Positions 16,677 through 25,067 of a DNA stretch of 64,000 nt are shown here, in pieces; positions within the stretch are counted from its first letter, which is position 1; every line of letters starts with the position of its first letter. Where the stretch lies: the NCBI GenBank assembly GCA_017411385.1, contig JAFQQF010000024.1, positions 39,403-103,402 of the forward strand, written 5' to 3'. Origin of the DNA: Ruminococcus sp. Lineage in GTDB: Bacteria; Bacillota; Clostridia; Oscillospirales; Acutalibacteraceae. Under the pieces are notes generated by a model. The model made no database searches. It saw only the letters and a program-made list of their open reading frames with translations, and had not been told where the DNA came from. The position numbers and the translations under genes were made by a program.

Positions 16677-17855
16677 TTAATGGGATTGTCTGAGTTCGGT
16701 GATTTTTACATTTTCAACTGCTTCGTCAATAAGCTCATAAAGCTTTGCATCTTCCTCAGCATAGCGCACAAACTTCAGTACGGGCTTTGTTCGGGGATGC
16801 TTTGGTGTGAACACGGTGCAGCAGTCCTCAAAGGGCTCGATAGAAATATCGAAGGTATCAATTTTTCTGGAAATCTGTACTATTTCCTCCTTGTCCATAC
16901 CGATTAAAGGTCTGAACACAGGCATATCGGATGCATCGTCTGTGCAGGCAATGGCGGAGATTGTCTGGCTTGCCACCTGACCGAGGCTTTCGCCTGTAAT
17001 CAGGGCGGAGCACTCGTACTTCTTAGCAATGATGGAGGAAATCTTCATCATCATTCTGCGCATAATGATGGTGAAAAGCTCCTCCTCGCACTCGTCTTTG
17101 ATACGCTCCTGAATTTTTGTGAAGGGTACGGTAATCATTGTGATAGGACCTGCATAGCGGCAGACCTTACGCAACAGTCTTTGCACCTTGTCCTCGGCAC
17201 GTTCTGAGGTGTAGGGAGGGCTTGCAAAGTGAATTGCAGTGAGGCTTACACCTCGCTTTGCCATCATATACGCGGCAACAGGGGAGTCGATGCCTCCGCT
17301 TATGAGGATTGCGGCTTTGCCGCCTGTGCCTACAGGGATACCGCCTGCACCCTTGATGGAGCCTGCGTGAATGTATGCACCGAAGTCGCGAACCTCAACA
17401 ATAACCTTAACGTCGGGGTTGTGAACGTCAACTGCAAGGTGGGGGAACTTTTCAAGGAGTAAAGCACCTACCTCACGGCAGATTTCAGGGGACTTCAAGG
17501 GGAATTTTTTGTCGGAGCGTTTTGCTTCAACCTTAAAGGTGGAGGCTGTTGCAAGGGCATCCTCCAAATAGTCGGGAGCTTTCTCAAAAATTGACTCCAT
17601 AGACTTTTCGCACACACAGGCACGGCAGAAGCTTACAATGCCGAACACTCTGGAGATGCGGTCGCAAACCTCGTCCATATCAACGTCGGCACTCTGAGGT
17701 GTTACGTAAATTGTGGACTGAGCAATGGAAACCTTGAAGTAGCCAAGACCGTAGAGTGTGCTTTTTATGTTCTTTTTGAGAGCATCCTCAAAGGAGAATC
17801 TGTTTAGACCTTTGAGGGCGATTTCTCCAAGCTTAATTAGTACAATTTCTTTCAT
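16677..17855 (-). CDS. thiI: tRNA 4-thiouridine synthase ThiI
   Basis: ThiI adenylates U8 of tRNA and inserts sulfur delivered by a cysteine desulfurase; it can also supply sulfur for thiamine synthesis. This 392-residue form has an N-terminal ferredoxin-like/THUMP region (about 1-165) and a PP-loop ATPase domain with ISGGIDSPVAAYM at about 184-196. The rhodanese extension of enterobacterial ThiI is absent, as usual in Firmicutes. It starts 9 nt after the nifS stop with AAGG/AGG upstream. The nifS-thiI pairing is a known Gram-positive arrangement. Confidence 0.95.
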   Translation of the reverse strand: MKEIVLIKLGEIALKGLNRFSFEDALKKNIKSTLYGLGYFKVSIAQSTIYVTPQSADVDMDEVCDRISRVFGIVSFCRACVCEKSMESIFEKAPDYLEDALATASTFKVEAKRSDKKFPLKSPEICREVGALLLEKFPHLAVDVHNPDVKVIVEVRDFGAYIHAGSIKGAGGIPVGTGGKAAILISGGIDSPVAAYMMAKRGVSLTAIHFASPPYTSERAEDKVQRLLRKVCRYAGPITMITVPFTKIQERIKDECEEELFTIIMRRMMMKISSIIAKKYECSALITGESLGQVASQTISAIACTDDASDMPVFRPLIGMDKEEIVQISRKIDTFDISIEPFEDCCTVFTPKHPRTKPVLKFVRYAEEDAKLYELIDEAVENVKITELRQSH

Positions 17856-17864
17856 AATATATCC

Positions 17865-18995
17865 TTACCTTCTGGCCAGATTTTCAATTCCGTCTTCAAG
17901 AGCACAAACCAAAGCATCGCAATCCTCTATGGTGTTGTGCTTTGAAAAGCTTACTCTCAGAGCACTGTCGGCACGGTTATCCTCAAAGCCTAAAGCTGAG
18001 AGCACGTGGCTTTTTCCGCCCTTCGAGCAGGCACTTCCGCTTGATACGTACACACCCTTTGATGCAAGATGGTGAAGCATTGTTTCGCTTCGGATACCTT
18101 TAACAGAAAAATTCAGTATATAGGGTGTAGAAGCTTCGGGGGAGTTTATGGTTATATCCGCAAGAGCAGACAGCTTATCAATGAGATATGTCTTAAGTGA
18201 TTTTACGGTTTCGGTGTTCTTTTGGATGTCAAGCTCACTTACGGCCACACCGAAGGCACCGATAAGGGGCAGAGCTTCTGTACCTGTCCTAAGCTTCTTT
18301 TCTTGCTTTCCGCCAAAGGAACGGGGCAGGATTCGCACACCCTTTTTTACATACAAAGCACCAACACCCTTGGGTGCGTGGATTTTGTGACCTGAGATGC
18401 TCAGCAAATCTGCAAAGAGCTTTGAAGGCTTAACCTCGGTTTTGCCGAATGCCTGAACTGCATCTGTGTGCACAAGGACGGAGGGGTTCTTACGCTTTGC
18501 ACCAACGGCGATTTCGCGGATGGGGTTTATGGCACCTGTTTCGTTGTTGGTGTGCATTATGGAAATAAGAATGGTCTTGCTGTCAACAGCGTCAATTACC
18601 TCTTTTGCATTAATGCAGCCTGAGCTGTCGGGCTTTATGAATACCACATCATAGCCTTCCTTTGCAAGATTAAGCATAGTTTCGTAAACAGAGCTGTGCT
18701 CAAAGGCTGTGGTGATTATTCTGTTACCTGCTCGCTTTTTGGCATTTACAGCACCGAGGACTGCAAGGTTGTTTGCCTCTGTGCCGCCCGATGTAAAATA
18801 AATCTCACTCACATCAGCACCCAGAGCCTTTGCAACCTGAGAGCGTGCACCTTCAAGCTCCTTTGAAGCGGCAAATCCCATGGAGTGCAGGGAAGAGGGG
18901 TTTGCATAATTTGTGCGCATAAGCTCAAACGCTTTTTTTGCAGAAGCCTCGGACACCTGAGTTGTGGCACTGTTGTCAAGATAATGTTCTGTCAT
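17865..18995 (-). CDS. Cysteine desulfurase, NifS/IscS family
   Basis: This PLP enzyme of 376 residues removes sulfur from cysteine as an enzyme-bound persulfide. Visible are YLDNSATT at the N-terminus, the TSGGTEANNLA cofactor loop (about 68-78), the PLP lysine in ISGHKIHAPKG (about 195-205) and the catalytic Cys in SSGSACSKGG (about 320-329). The next gene is thiI and no iscU-like scaffold is nearby, so its job is most likely sulfur supply for tRNA thiolation, comparable to NifZ of Bacillus. A minus-strand -10 (TATAAT, 19032-19027) lies upstream, with only a weak -35. Confidence 0.93.
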   Translation of the reverse strand: MTEHYLDNSATTQVSEASAKKAFELMRTNYANPSSLHSMGFAASKELEGARSQVAKALGADVSEIYFTSGGTEANNLAVLGAVNAKKRAGNRIITTAFEHSSVYETMLNLAKEGYDVVFIKPDSSGCINAKEVIDAVDSKTILISIMHTNNETGAINPIREIAVGAKRKNPSVLVHTDAVQAFGKTEVKPSKLFADLLSISGHKIHAPKGVGALYVKKGVRILPRSFGGKQEKKLRTGTEALPLIGAFGVAVSELDIQKNTETVKSLKTYLIDKLSALADITINSPEASTPYILNFSVKGIRSETMLHHLASKGVYVSSGSACSKGGKSHVLSALGFEDNRADSALRVSFSKHNTIEDCDALVCALEDGIENLARR

Positions 18996-19112
18996 AATAC
19001 CATTCCTACGAAATTTCTCACCCTACATTATACAACAAAACTTCAAGAAAGAAAATACTTATTTTATATTATATTAAAAGAAATTTTGGCAAAAATATTT
19101 GTGGTGATATTT

Positions 19113-19559
19113 ATGATGAAAAAAGAAGAGTATTCAAAGCTGGTAAAAGAAAAATCCCCCGCAAGTCCTGTTGTTTTTGATTGTATCAAGGCTTTTTTTA
19201 TTGGAGGTTTGATTTGTTTATTGGGGCAGGCACTTACTAACCTGTTTATTTACCTAAAGGTTTCGGAAAAGGATGCAAAGACTCTTTGCTCTGTGTCCCT
19301 TATTTTCATAGGTGTTTTGCTGACAGTGTTGGGACTTTACGACAAAATTGCAAAGCATGCAGGTGCAGGCACACTTTTGCCCATTACAGGCTTTGCAAAT
19401 TCCATCGCCGCCCCTGCCATAGAATTCAGAAGCGAGGGCTTTATCTTGGGTGTAGGTGCCAAGATTTTTTCCATCGCGGGACCTGTTATTGCTTATGGTG
19501 TTGCATCATCCGTGGTGTACGGATTTATCTATTGGCTGAGCACCTTGTTTCAGAAGTAG
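19113..19559 (+). CDS. spoVAC: Stage V sporulation protein AC
   Basis: This 148-residue membrane protein belongs to the SpoVAC/SpoVAEB family, part of the channel that moves dipicolinic acid into the forespore and out at germination. Family features are an N-terminal YSKLVKEKSP, the AFFIGGLICLLGQ helix, a LLTVLGLYDKIAKHAGAG turn, PITGFANSIAAPAIEF and SEGFILGVGAKIFSIAGPVI. GTGGTGAT lies before two adjacent ATG codons (19113, 19116), either of which may be used. The frame is open well upstream, but that part overlaps the nifS 5' end. Neither spoVAD nor spoVAE follows, which is unusual. Confidence 0.9.
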   Translation: MMKKEEYSKLVKEKSPASPVVFDCIKAFFIGGLICLLGQALTNLFIYLKVSEKDAKTLCSVSLIFIGVLLTVLGLYDKIAKHAGAGTLLPITGFANSIAAPAIEFRSEGFILGVGAKIFSIAGPVIAYGVASSVVYGFIYWLSTLFQK

Positions 19560-19620
19560 GGCAGGACCTTGGTCCTGACGTGATTTGCATAGGTAACAGC
19601 GTTTTCGACGTAATGCAAAA

Positions 19621-19806
19621 AGCCCTCCTTGTGTAAAGGAGGGTGGCATTGGCGACGGCCAATGTCGGGAGGATTGTAATTCGTTAATAAAGATGTAGGC
19701 TGTGGCTAAGCGGAGGTGCTTTTTATTCCTCAGTCTTTCGGCTTTGCCGAAATCCAGCTCCCTTTAGGCAAGGGAGCCTTTACTCCTCTTTTACACAAGG
19801 AAGGCT
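19621..19806. repeat. Palindromic MITE-like element, copy 4, with an extra end
   Basis: A left end (GCCCTCCTTGTGTAAAGGAG, then GGGAGGATTGT) faces a right end (CTCCCTTTAGGCAAGGGAG), and a second right end (CTCTTTTACACAAGGAAGGC) follows directly. This looks like a nested or recombined copy. It fills most of the spoVAC-TerB gap; the remaining bases hold the next terminator. Confidence 0.7.
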
Positions 19807-19807
19807 A

Positions 19808-19840
19808 AGAAAAAAGGCTTGACCAAATCGGTCAAGCCTT
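19808..19840 (-). terminator. Terminator of the mscS-terB-like unit
   Basis: An 11-bp stem AAGGCTTGACC/GGTCAAGCCTT is followed by a T6 run on the minus strand. The plus strand also has TTTGTTTGTG after it. Confidence 0.85.
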
Positions 19841-19924
19841 TTGTTTGTGTTTTTATTCGTCGTAAAGCTCGTCAAGTTATTTACCGCAATTGCGAGGGTG
19901 TTTTATAAATGTTTGTAATGTTTC

Positions 19925-20335
19925 TCAGTCCAGAAGTTTTTGGATGAAGGCGGTTTCCTCGCGGGAGATGGTTTCGTCACAAGCGGCAACCGTGCAGACT
20001 AAAAGGACTGTGTCTGCCTTTAATTCGGGGGTGAGGTTGTCTGCAAACTTGTCTGTAAGCTCTGCCATTTCGCTGTCATAGGTTGCAATGTATCGGCTTA
20101 GCTGCTCGTCGGTAAGGCTCAGAAGCTCTTTTATGAATTTCTTCTCAAGCTCTGTCAGCTTGCCGTCAGCAGCAATGGCAGAAAGGATGATGGAGGTCAT
20201 CATCAGTACGCCGTTGTTTTCCTCGTCTACAGCCTGACAAGCAGGATAAATCTTGCCGATTGCCATTTTTGCAAAGCTCAAAAGCTCGTCGTAATCCTTG
20301 TTTACCAGATTCTGGAGAGTGTTTCCAAGTTCCAT
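19925..20335 (-). CDS. TerB-like helical protein
   Basis: This 136-residue all-helical acidic protein carries the two-fold pattern of the TerB/DjlA-N family: ILSAIAADGKLTELEKKFI (about 51-69) and VAACDETISREETAFIQKLL near the C-terminus, with the acidic AADGKL and AACDE turns. TerB-like domains are associated with the inner face of the membrane in tellurite and stress systems and may bind metal, but the biochemical role is unsettled. AGGGG lies upstream of the ATG. It follows mscS by 43 nt on the same strand and shares its terminator. Confidence 0.7.
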   Translation of the reverse strand: MELGNTLQNLVNKDYDELLSFAKMAIGKIYPACQAVDEENNGVLMMTSIILSAIAADGKLTELEKKFIKELLSLTDEQLSRYIATYDSEMAELTDKFADNLTPELKADTVLLVCTVAACDETISREETAFIQKLLD

Positions 20336-20378
20336 AATATATTTACCCCTTGTTTGAAAATCTTGTTGTTTTGGTTAA

Positions 20379-21212
20379 TTAATCCTTTGATACGTGAACA
20401 TCCACCTGAGGATAGGGGATAGTGATATCGTTTTTGTCAAAGGCTTCTTTTACACCCTCGATAATATCGAAGTTTACATCCCAGTAGTTTTCAGATTTAC
20501 ACCATACACGTACAACGTATGTAAGTGCGCTGTCAGCGTGCTCGGATACTCTGATGAAAGGCTCAGGGTCTTTGAGTGCCTTGGGGTGATTGTTAATCAC
20601 CTCTGCAATAATTTTCTTTGTTTTCTCAATATCGCACTCGTAGCCTGTGGAGAAGGTCATATCCACACGGCGAAGCTCCTCTGAGGAGTAATTCTTGATA
20701 ACAGAGTTTGTCAGTGAGCCGTTGGGAACTGTGATACGCTTGTTGTCAGGTGTGAGCAGTACTGTGTAAACCACAGAAATCTCCACAACTGTGCCGGATT
20801 CACCGGAAGCTTCGATATAATCACCAACCTTGAAGGGCTTGAACAGAAGAATCATAATTCCGCCTGCAAAGTTTGAGAGTGAGCCCTGAAGTGCCAGACC
20901 GATTGCTACACCGCAGGAAGCGAGGATTGTAATAAAGGATGTGGCAGGCACGCCCAGTATCATTGCAACGGTGATAATAAGCACAAAGTAAAGCAGAATG
21001 CTTGAAAAGCTTGAAAGGAAGGAGCGCAGGCTCTCGTCAAGCTTATCCAGTTTCTTTGAGGTTTTGATGAATTTTACAAATACCTTTACAAGCTTAATGC
21101 CTATAACAAGCACAAGGATTGCCACCAGAAGCTTTATGCCCCAAGAGGTAAGAAATTCTGTTGCGAATTTCAGAAGGTTTGTCCAGATTTCATTCCAGTT
21201 CATATTTTTCAT
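20379..21212 (-). CDS. mscS: Small-conductance mechanosensitive channel
   Basis: This 277-residue channel of the MscS family opens on membrane tension to release solutes after hypo-osmotic shock. There are three N-terminal helices; the pore-lining third helix is about 89-118 (ASCGVAIGLALQGSLSNFAGG). The beta domain follows (FKVGDYIEASGESGTVVEI, PNGSLTNSVIKNYS), then the C-terminal alpha/beta vestibule domain. AGGGG stands only 2 nt before the first ATG and 11 nt before a second (21203), so the exact start is uncertain. Confidence 0.95.
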   Translation of the reverse strand: MKNMNWNEIWTNLLKFATEFLTSWGIKLLVAILVLVIGIKLVKVFVKFIKTSKKLDKLDESLRSFLSSFSSILLYFVLIITVAMILGVPATSFITILASCGVAIGLALQGSLSNFAGGIMILLFKPFKVGDYIEASGESGTVVEISVVYTVLLTPDNKRITVPNGSLTNSVIKNYSSEELRRVDMTFSTGYECDIEKTKKIIAEVINNHPKALKDPEPFIRVSEHADSALTYVVRVWCKSENYWDVNFDIIEGVKEAFDKNDITIPYPQVDVHVSKD

Positions 21213-21238
21213 ATCCCCTTTTTAAAAAAGTTTGCTTT

Positions 21239-21267
21239 ATTATAATGTATAGTGAAACAATTGGCAA
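21239..21267 (-). promoter_or_regulatory. Promoter of mscS
   Basis: On the minus strand, TTGCCA (21267-21262), 17 nt, TATAAT (21244-21239), close to the mscS start. Confidence 0.75.
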
Positions 21268-21272
21268 TATAT

Positions 21273-22205
21273 TTATGCTAATTTGTCGAAAAGAGAATAA
21301 AGATTTTCGTCAGAATATTCAATTTCTGATGAGTACATACGGCACAGCTCAATCTGGTCTTCAAGGGTGAATTCTCCTTTTTCACTATAAATCAAAGCTC
21401 CTAAGGTATGAATGAGCTTAAGGCTTAGAGCGGTGAACTTTGCACGTATACTTGCTTCTTCAAGGTCAGGAGCGTTTGCAAAGTGGCGGTAGGTAAAGTA
21501 CACCGCCAGCTGCTCGTATTCCTCCTGCCTGTTTTTCATATATATATCAAAAGCTTTTGCGTCTGCTGTGTCGCCTTTGCTTTTCAGAAGAAGCAGTGCA
21601 TCTGTCCATTTTTCGTCTAAACGTTCAAGATAAAGGAACTCTTCTGCCCATTGGGAAGCACTCAGACAGGGAAGAAAGGCTTCACACAGCAGAAGCATTT
21701 TATCAAGCCTTTGGTTGATTTTAAAGCTTCTGTCCTGCAGAATTTCAAGCACTTTGTCACGGAGGATTATAATCTCATCATCTGCAGAGGCTTCCTTTTC
21801 ATATATAAGAGTGGTCGTGTCTTTCTTTGAAAGAATTATCCTTGCGGCTTCCTCACAGCACATTCCGAGTCCCGACTCAACTCGTCGGGGTAATTCGTTG
21901 TGAAACCGAGGGTGCTCACTGCAGATTGTGCAGAGCCTTTCTTCACCAAGGTTTGTGATGATATCGCAGAGATTATTCGAATCCAGAAAGGGACACCGCT
22001 CGTTTTCTTTTAATATGAAGTAAGGCTGTTGTGCGTCAAAATTAACGTTTTCCTGCAGACGCTTGCCAAGGTCGCCCTTGAGGGATTTATAGAAATTAGC
22101 GGTGGTGCTGTCGATGTCAATCTCCCAGCCGATACAGCAGTTGTGCAGGCATCTGTCTGCAATGCATTTGAATTTATGGTAATAGTCGGGATATATGTGC
22201 TGCAT
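21273..22205 (-). CDS. FliB-family lysine-N-methylase homolog
   Basis: This 310-residue protein has the cysteine pattern of the FliB family: CIADRCLHNCCIGW at the N-terminus, CPFLDSNNLCDI, LCTICSEHPRF and GLGMCCEEAARIIL (about residue 115-128). The clustered cysteines suggest a metal or Fe-S centre. FliB in Salmonella methylates flagellin lysines. No flagellar gene is present here, so the substrate may be another surface protein. AAGGAG lies 9 nt before the ATG and a good promoter lies upstream, so it is a single-gene unit. Confidence 0.85.
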   Translation of the reverse strand: MQHIYPDYYHKFKCIADRCLHNCCIGWEIDIDSTTANFYKSLKGDLGKRLQENVNFDAQQPYFILKENERCPFLDSNNLCDIITNLGEERLCTICSEHPRFHNELPRRVESGLGMCCEEAARIILSKKDTTTLIYEKEASADDEIIILRDKVLEILQDRSFKINQRLDKMLLLCEAFLPCLSASQWAEEFLYLERLDEKWTDALLLLKSKGDTADAKAFDIYMKNRQEEYEQLAVYFTYRHFANAPDLEEASIRAKFTALSLKLIHTLGALIYSEKGEFTLEDQIELCRMYSSEIEYSDENLYSLFDKLA

Positions 22206-22247
22206 ATATGTGCTCCTTGCTTGAAGACTTTTGCGATTTCTGATATA

Positions 22248-22275
22248 ATTATATCACAACCTGAACTTTTAGCAA
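22248..22275 (-). promoter_or_regulatory. Promoter of the FliB homolog
   Basis: On the minus strand, TTGCTA (22275-22270), 16 nt, TATAAT (22253-22248) with an extended -10 TG. Confidence 0.7.
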
Positions 22276-22373
22276 GAATACAGAGGTTGTTTGGGAATCC
22301 TGCACATAGAAGAAATGGGAAAAAGCCGTGGATTTATCTGCCTCGTAAAATTTCAAAAACTTGTAAAAAACTA

Positions 22374-22402
22374 TTGACTCCTTGAAAATCTTATGATACA
22401 AT
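22374..22402 (+). promoter_or_regulatory. Promoter of rpmG-secE-nusG
   Basis: TTGACT (22374-22379), 17 nt, TACAAT (22397-22402) with extended -10 TG. The leader contains AAAAGGGG...CCCTTTTT (about 22417-22446), a possible weak attenuator or folding element. Confidence 0.85.
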
Positions 22403-22490
22403 GATTCTACCTCGGAAAAGGGGTTCTTTTTTTGTGCCCTTTTTGAGGGAGGCTGGAATATTCCGAAAAAACACGGGAGGTGCCGTTATA

Positions 22491-22640
22491 ATGAGAGTGA
22501 AAATTGTTCTAGCATGCACAGAGTGCAAACAGCGTAACTACAACACAATGAAGAACAAGAAGAACGATCCCGACAGACTTGAGATGAACAAGTACTGCAG
22601 ATTCTGCCGTAAGCATACTCTGCACAGGGAAACTAAGTAA
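22491..22640 (+). CDS. rpmG: 50S ribosomal protein L33
   Basis: This 49-residue L33 is of the zinc-binding type, with paired cysteines CTEC (about 10-13) and CRFC (about 36-39) and the usual ending [15 protein letters not shown] precedes the ATG. An upstream in-frame extension runs through the promoter and is not coding. It is followed after 15 nt by secE, the standard Firmicute order rpmG-secE-nusG. Confidence 0.97.
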   Translation: MRVKIVLACTECKQRNYNTMKNKKNDPDRLEMNKYCRFCRKHTLHRETK

Positions 22641-22655
22641 TCACGGAGGAAAAGT

Positions 22656-22877
22656 ATGGCTGACAAGAAAAAAACAAATGTTTTTGTGAAGCTGTTCAAG
22701 TATCTTCGTGAGTGCATTGGCGAGCTCAAGAAAATCACTTGGCCCACAGTTTCTCAGACTACAAAGAACTTCGGTGTAGTGCTCCTTGTTATTCTGGTTG
22801 CAGGCGTTCTTATCTTCGCACTTGATCAGGGCCTTTACGCTCTGCTCGGTCTTGTAATGAACGTCAGCGGCAGCTGA
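22656..22877 (+). CDS. secE: Preprotein translocase subunit SecE
   Basis: This 73-residue single-span SecE stabilises SecY in the translocon. The amphipathic N-terminal helix and the conserved ELKKITWPTVSQT segment (about 26-38) precede one membrane helix (about 42-65). GGAGG lies before the ATG. The gene sits between rpmG and nusG. Confidence 0.97.
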   Translation: MADKKKTNVFVKLFKYLRECIGELKKITWPTVSQTTKNFGVVLLVILVAGVLIFALDQGLYALLGLVMNVSGS

Positions 22878-22930
22878 TTGTCCGAAACTCTTACTTAAAC
22901 TTTTAGAATTCTGAAAGGGTGAAGTTAGCT

Positions 22931-23497
22931 GTGTCGGGCGAGGCAAGATGGTACGTAGTACACACGTATTCAGGCTACGAGAACAAAGTCGCATCCAACC
23001 TTATGACCACAGTTGAGAACCGCAATCTTCAGGATATGATTCTTGAGGTAAAGGTTCCCACAGAGATTGTTACAGAAATCAAGCCTCCTACAGAGGCGGA
23101 GGTCAGAAAGCTTGGCGATCAGGCAAAAAGTAAAACCGTTGAGGTTGAGCGTAAGCTTTTCCCCGGTTATGTTTTCGTAAAAATGATTCATACTGATGAA
23201 ACCTGGTATGTAGTCCGCAACATCCGCGGTTGTACAGGCTTTGTCGGTCCCTCATCCGAGCCTGTTCCTCTTAGTGAGGCTGAGGTTTACAGGATGGGTG
23301 TGGAAACCCGCGTTGTCGAGGTTTCCTACAAAGTCGGCGACAGTGTCCGCGTTATCGACGGTCCTCTGGAGGACTTTGTCGGCGTGGTGGACGAGCTGAA
23401 CGTCGAGAAAAACTATGTTCGCGTTCTGGTATCTATGTTCGGACGCGAAACACCGGTTGAGCTTGAACTTAATCAGGCTGAACTGCTTACAGATTAA
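22931..23497 (+). CDS. nusG: Transcription termination/antitermination factor NusG
   Basis: NusG of 188 residues binds RNA polymerase and modulates pausing, termination and coupling to ribosomes. The NGN domain covers the N-terminus (ARWYVVHTYSGYE, VERKLFPGYVFVKM, VRNIRGCTGFVG) and a KOW domain the C-terminus (GDSVRVIDGPLEDFVGVV). GTG at 22931 is taken as the start because AAAGGGTGA lies 8 nt before it. The earlier GTG (22919) is part of that ribosome binding site. Confidence 0.96.
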   Translation: MSGEARWYVVHTYSGYENKVASNLMTTVENRNLQDMILEVKVPTEIVTEIKPPTEAEVRKLGDQAKSKTVEVERKLFPGYVFVKMIHTDETWYVVRNIRGCTGFVGPSSEPVPLSEAEVYRMGVETRVVEVSYKVGDSVRVIDGPLEDFVGVVDELNVEKNYVRVLVSMFGRETPVELELNQAELLTD

Positions 23498-23552
23498 TTT
23501 TGGAATGAACGGGTATATCCTGTTTATCTGAGGGACTAAGGCTATGTCCCTT

Positions 23553-23595
23553 GTGGGAGGAGCATAATATTTTCAGGTGCTCCGCCATCAACCAC
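23553..23595 (+). promoter_or_regulatory. Structured leader of rplK, candidate L1/L11 regulatory site
   Basis: GTGG (23553-23556) pairs with CCAC (23592-23595), and inside it GGAGCA pairs with TGCTCC. The fold ends before the rplK ribosome binding site. The same plan (GTGGGAGG...CCAC) occurs before rplA. A GGGAC/GTCCC hairpin (23532-23550) lies upstream. Confidence 0.5.
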
Positions 23596-23618
23596 GAATT
23601 TTGGAGGTGCAACAAGCT

Positions 23619-24044
23619 ATGGCTCAGAAGGTAATCGGCTTTATTAAGCTTCAGATTCCTGCCGGAAAGGCTACTCCGGCTCCCCCCGTAGGACCGGCTC
23701 TCGGTCAGCACGGCGTTAACATCGTTGCGTTCACAAAGGAATTTAACGAGCGCACAAAGAACGACATCGGTATGCTTATCCCTGTCGTAATCACCGTTTA
23801 TGCAGACAGATCTTTCTCCTTTATCACAAAGACTCCCCCTGCAGCGGTACTTATCAAGAAGGCTTGCGGTATTGACAAGGCTTCCGGTGTTCCCAACAAG
23901 AACAAGGTTGCAAAGATTTCCAGCGAGCAGATCAGAAAGATTGCTGAAACAAAAATGCCCGACTTAAACGCTGCATCCATCGAGGCTGCTATGAGCATGA
24001 TCGCAGGTACAGCACGCAGCATGGGCGTTGTAGTTGAAGACTGA
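23619..24044 (+). CDS. rplK: 50S ribosomal protein L11
   Basis: L11 (141 residues) forms the GTPase-associated centre with 23S rRNA and is needed for the stringent response. The signature [21 protein letters not shown] near the N-terminus and the C-terminal KMPDLNA...GTARSMGV segment are intact. The ATG at 23619 has TTGGAGGTG upstream. An earlier in-frame GTG at 23577 falls within the structured leader. Confidence 0.98.
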   Translation: MAQKVIGFIKLQIPAGKATPAPPVGPALGQHGVNIVAFTKEFNERTKNDIGMLIPVVITVYADRSFSFITKTPPAAVLIKKACGIDKASGVPNKNKVAKISSEQIRKIAETKMPDLNAASIEAAMSMIAGTARSMGVVVED

Positions 24045-24064
24045 TTCGTTTGCTAATTTATCCG

Positions 24065-24092
24065 GGTGGGAGGAAATATCCGCTTAACCACC
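24065..24092 (+). promoter_or_regulatory. Hairpin leader of rplA, candidate L1 binding site
   Basis: GGTGG (24065-24069) pairs with CCACC (24088-24092) around an inner GGA/TCC pairing, immediately before the GGAGG of rplA. It resembles the leader of rplK. Confidence 0.5.
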
Positions 24093-24114
24093 TAACAATG
24101 GAGGAAATATTCTT

Positions 24115-24825
24115 ATGAAACACGGTAAGAAGTATGTCGACAGCGCAAAGCTCATCGACAGAAGCAAATTATATGATACAGACGAAGCACTTGACCTTTG
24201 CGTAAAGGCTTCTACTGCAAAGTTTGACGAAACAGTAGAGCTTCACGTAAAGCTGGGCGTTGACTCCCGTCACGCTGACCAGCAGGTTCGTGGTGCTATC
24301 GTTCTCCCCAACGGTACAGGTAAGAATGTTCGCGTTCTTGCTATCTGCAAGGGTGACAATGAGAAGGCTGCTCAGGAGGCTGGCGCAGACTATGTAGGTG
24401 CAGAGGATATGACACAGAAGATTCAGTCCGAGGGCTGGATGGACTTCGATGTTCTTATCACAACTCCCGACTGCATGGGTCTTGTTGGTCGTCTTGGTAA
24501 AATCCTCGGTCCCCGTGGTCTTATGCCTAACCCCAAGGCTGGTACAGTTACAACTGATATCGCTAAGGCTATTCAGGAGGCTAAGGCTGGTAAGATTGAG
24601 TACCGTCTTGACAAAACAAACATCATCCACTGCCCCATCGGCAAGGTATCCTTCGGCAAAGAGAAGCTCCAGCAGAATCTGGAAACTCTTATGGAGGCTA
24701 TCGTTAAGGCTAAGCCTGCTGCTGCAAAGGGTCAGTACATCCGCTCCTGTGCTGTTGCTTCCACAATGGGTCCCAGCGTTAAGCTCAACCCCAACAAGTT
24801 CACAGCAGTTTCTAACAACGGCTAA
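24115..24825 (+). CDS. rplA: 50S ribosomal protein L1
   Basis: L1 (236 residues) forms the mobile stalk at the ribosomal E site and often represses its own operon. Visible are the N-terminal [48 protein letters not shown] and the C-terminal SVKLNPNKF. Length is normal. GGAGG stands before the ATG and the gene follows rplK by 70 nt. Confidence 0.98.
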   Translation: MKHGKKYVDSAKLIDRSKLYDTDEALDLCVKASTAKFDETVELHVKLGVDSRHADQQVRGAIVLPNGTGKNVRVLAICKGDNEKAAQEAGADYVGAEDMTQKIQSEGWMDFDVLITTPDCMGLVGRLGKILGPRGLMPNPKAGTVTTDIAKAIQEAKAGKIEYRLDKTNIIHCPIGKVSFGKEKLQQNLETLMEAIVKAKPAAAKGQYIRSCAVASTMGPSVKLNPNKFTAVSNNG

Positions 24826-24884
24826 TTTTTAACCGTTGGGAGCAAACCTTATCTATCTACTGATATTTGGCGCTTTGCGCACAA

Positions 24885-25032
24885 ATATATAAATCGCTGT
24901 TCTAAAGACAGCAGGTTCGGCATTGCCGTATAATGGATTTTATCCGCCTGCCGAGGAAGAAGCATTTACAACGGGGTTAACCCACATTTGTAATCAACGC
25001 CTCTTCCTTATTGGAAGAGGCTTCCTTTTTTA
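24885..25032 (+). ncRNA. Ribosomal protein L10 leader with attenuator
   Basis: The 242-nt rplA-rplJ gap holds an L10 leader: CTGTTCTAAAGACAGCAGGT (24897-24916) pairs through AGCAGG/CCTGC with CGCCTGCCGAGGAAGAAG (24946-24963), as in the known Firmicute element that binds L10-(L7/L12). It ends in a terminator hairpin GCCTCTTCC/GGAAGAGGC (24999-25021) followed by a T run. L10 binding is expected to favour termination and so lower rplJL expression. The start is approximate. Confidence 0.85.
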
Positions 25033-25067
25033 TGAACTGCGTTATCATTTTAACGGAGGTGAAAACA

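Noticed and set aside
18885-19112. N-terminal extension of spoVAC
   Set aside because: It overlaps the 5' part of nifS and its promoter; SpoVAC homology starts at the ATG pair 19113/19116.
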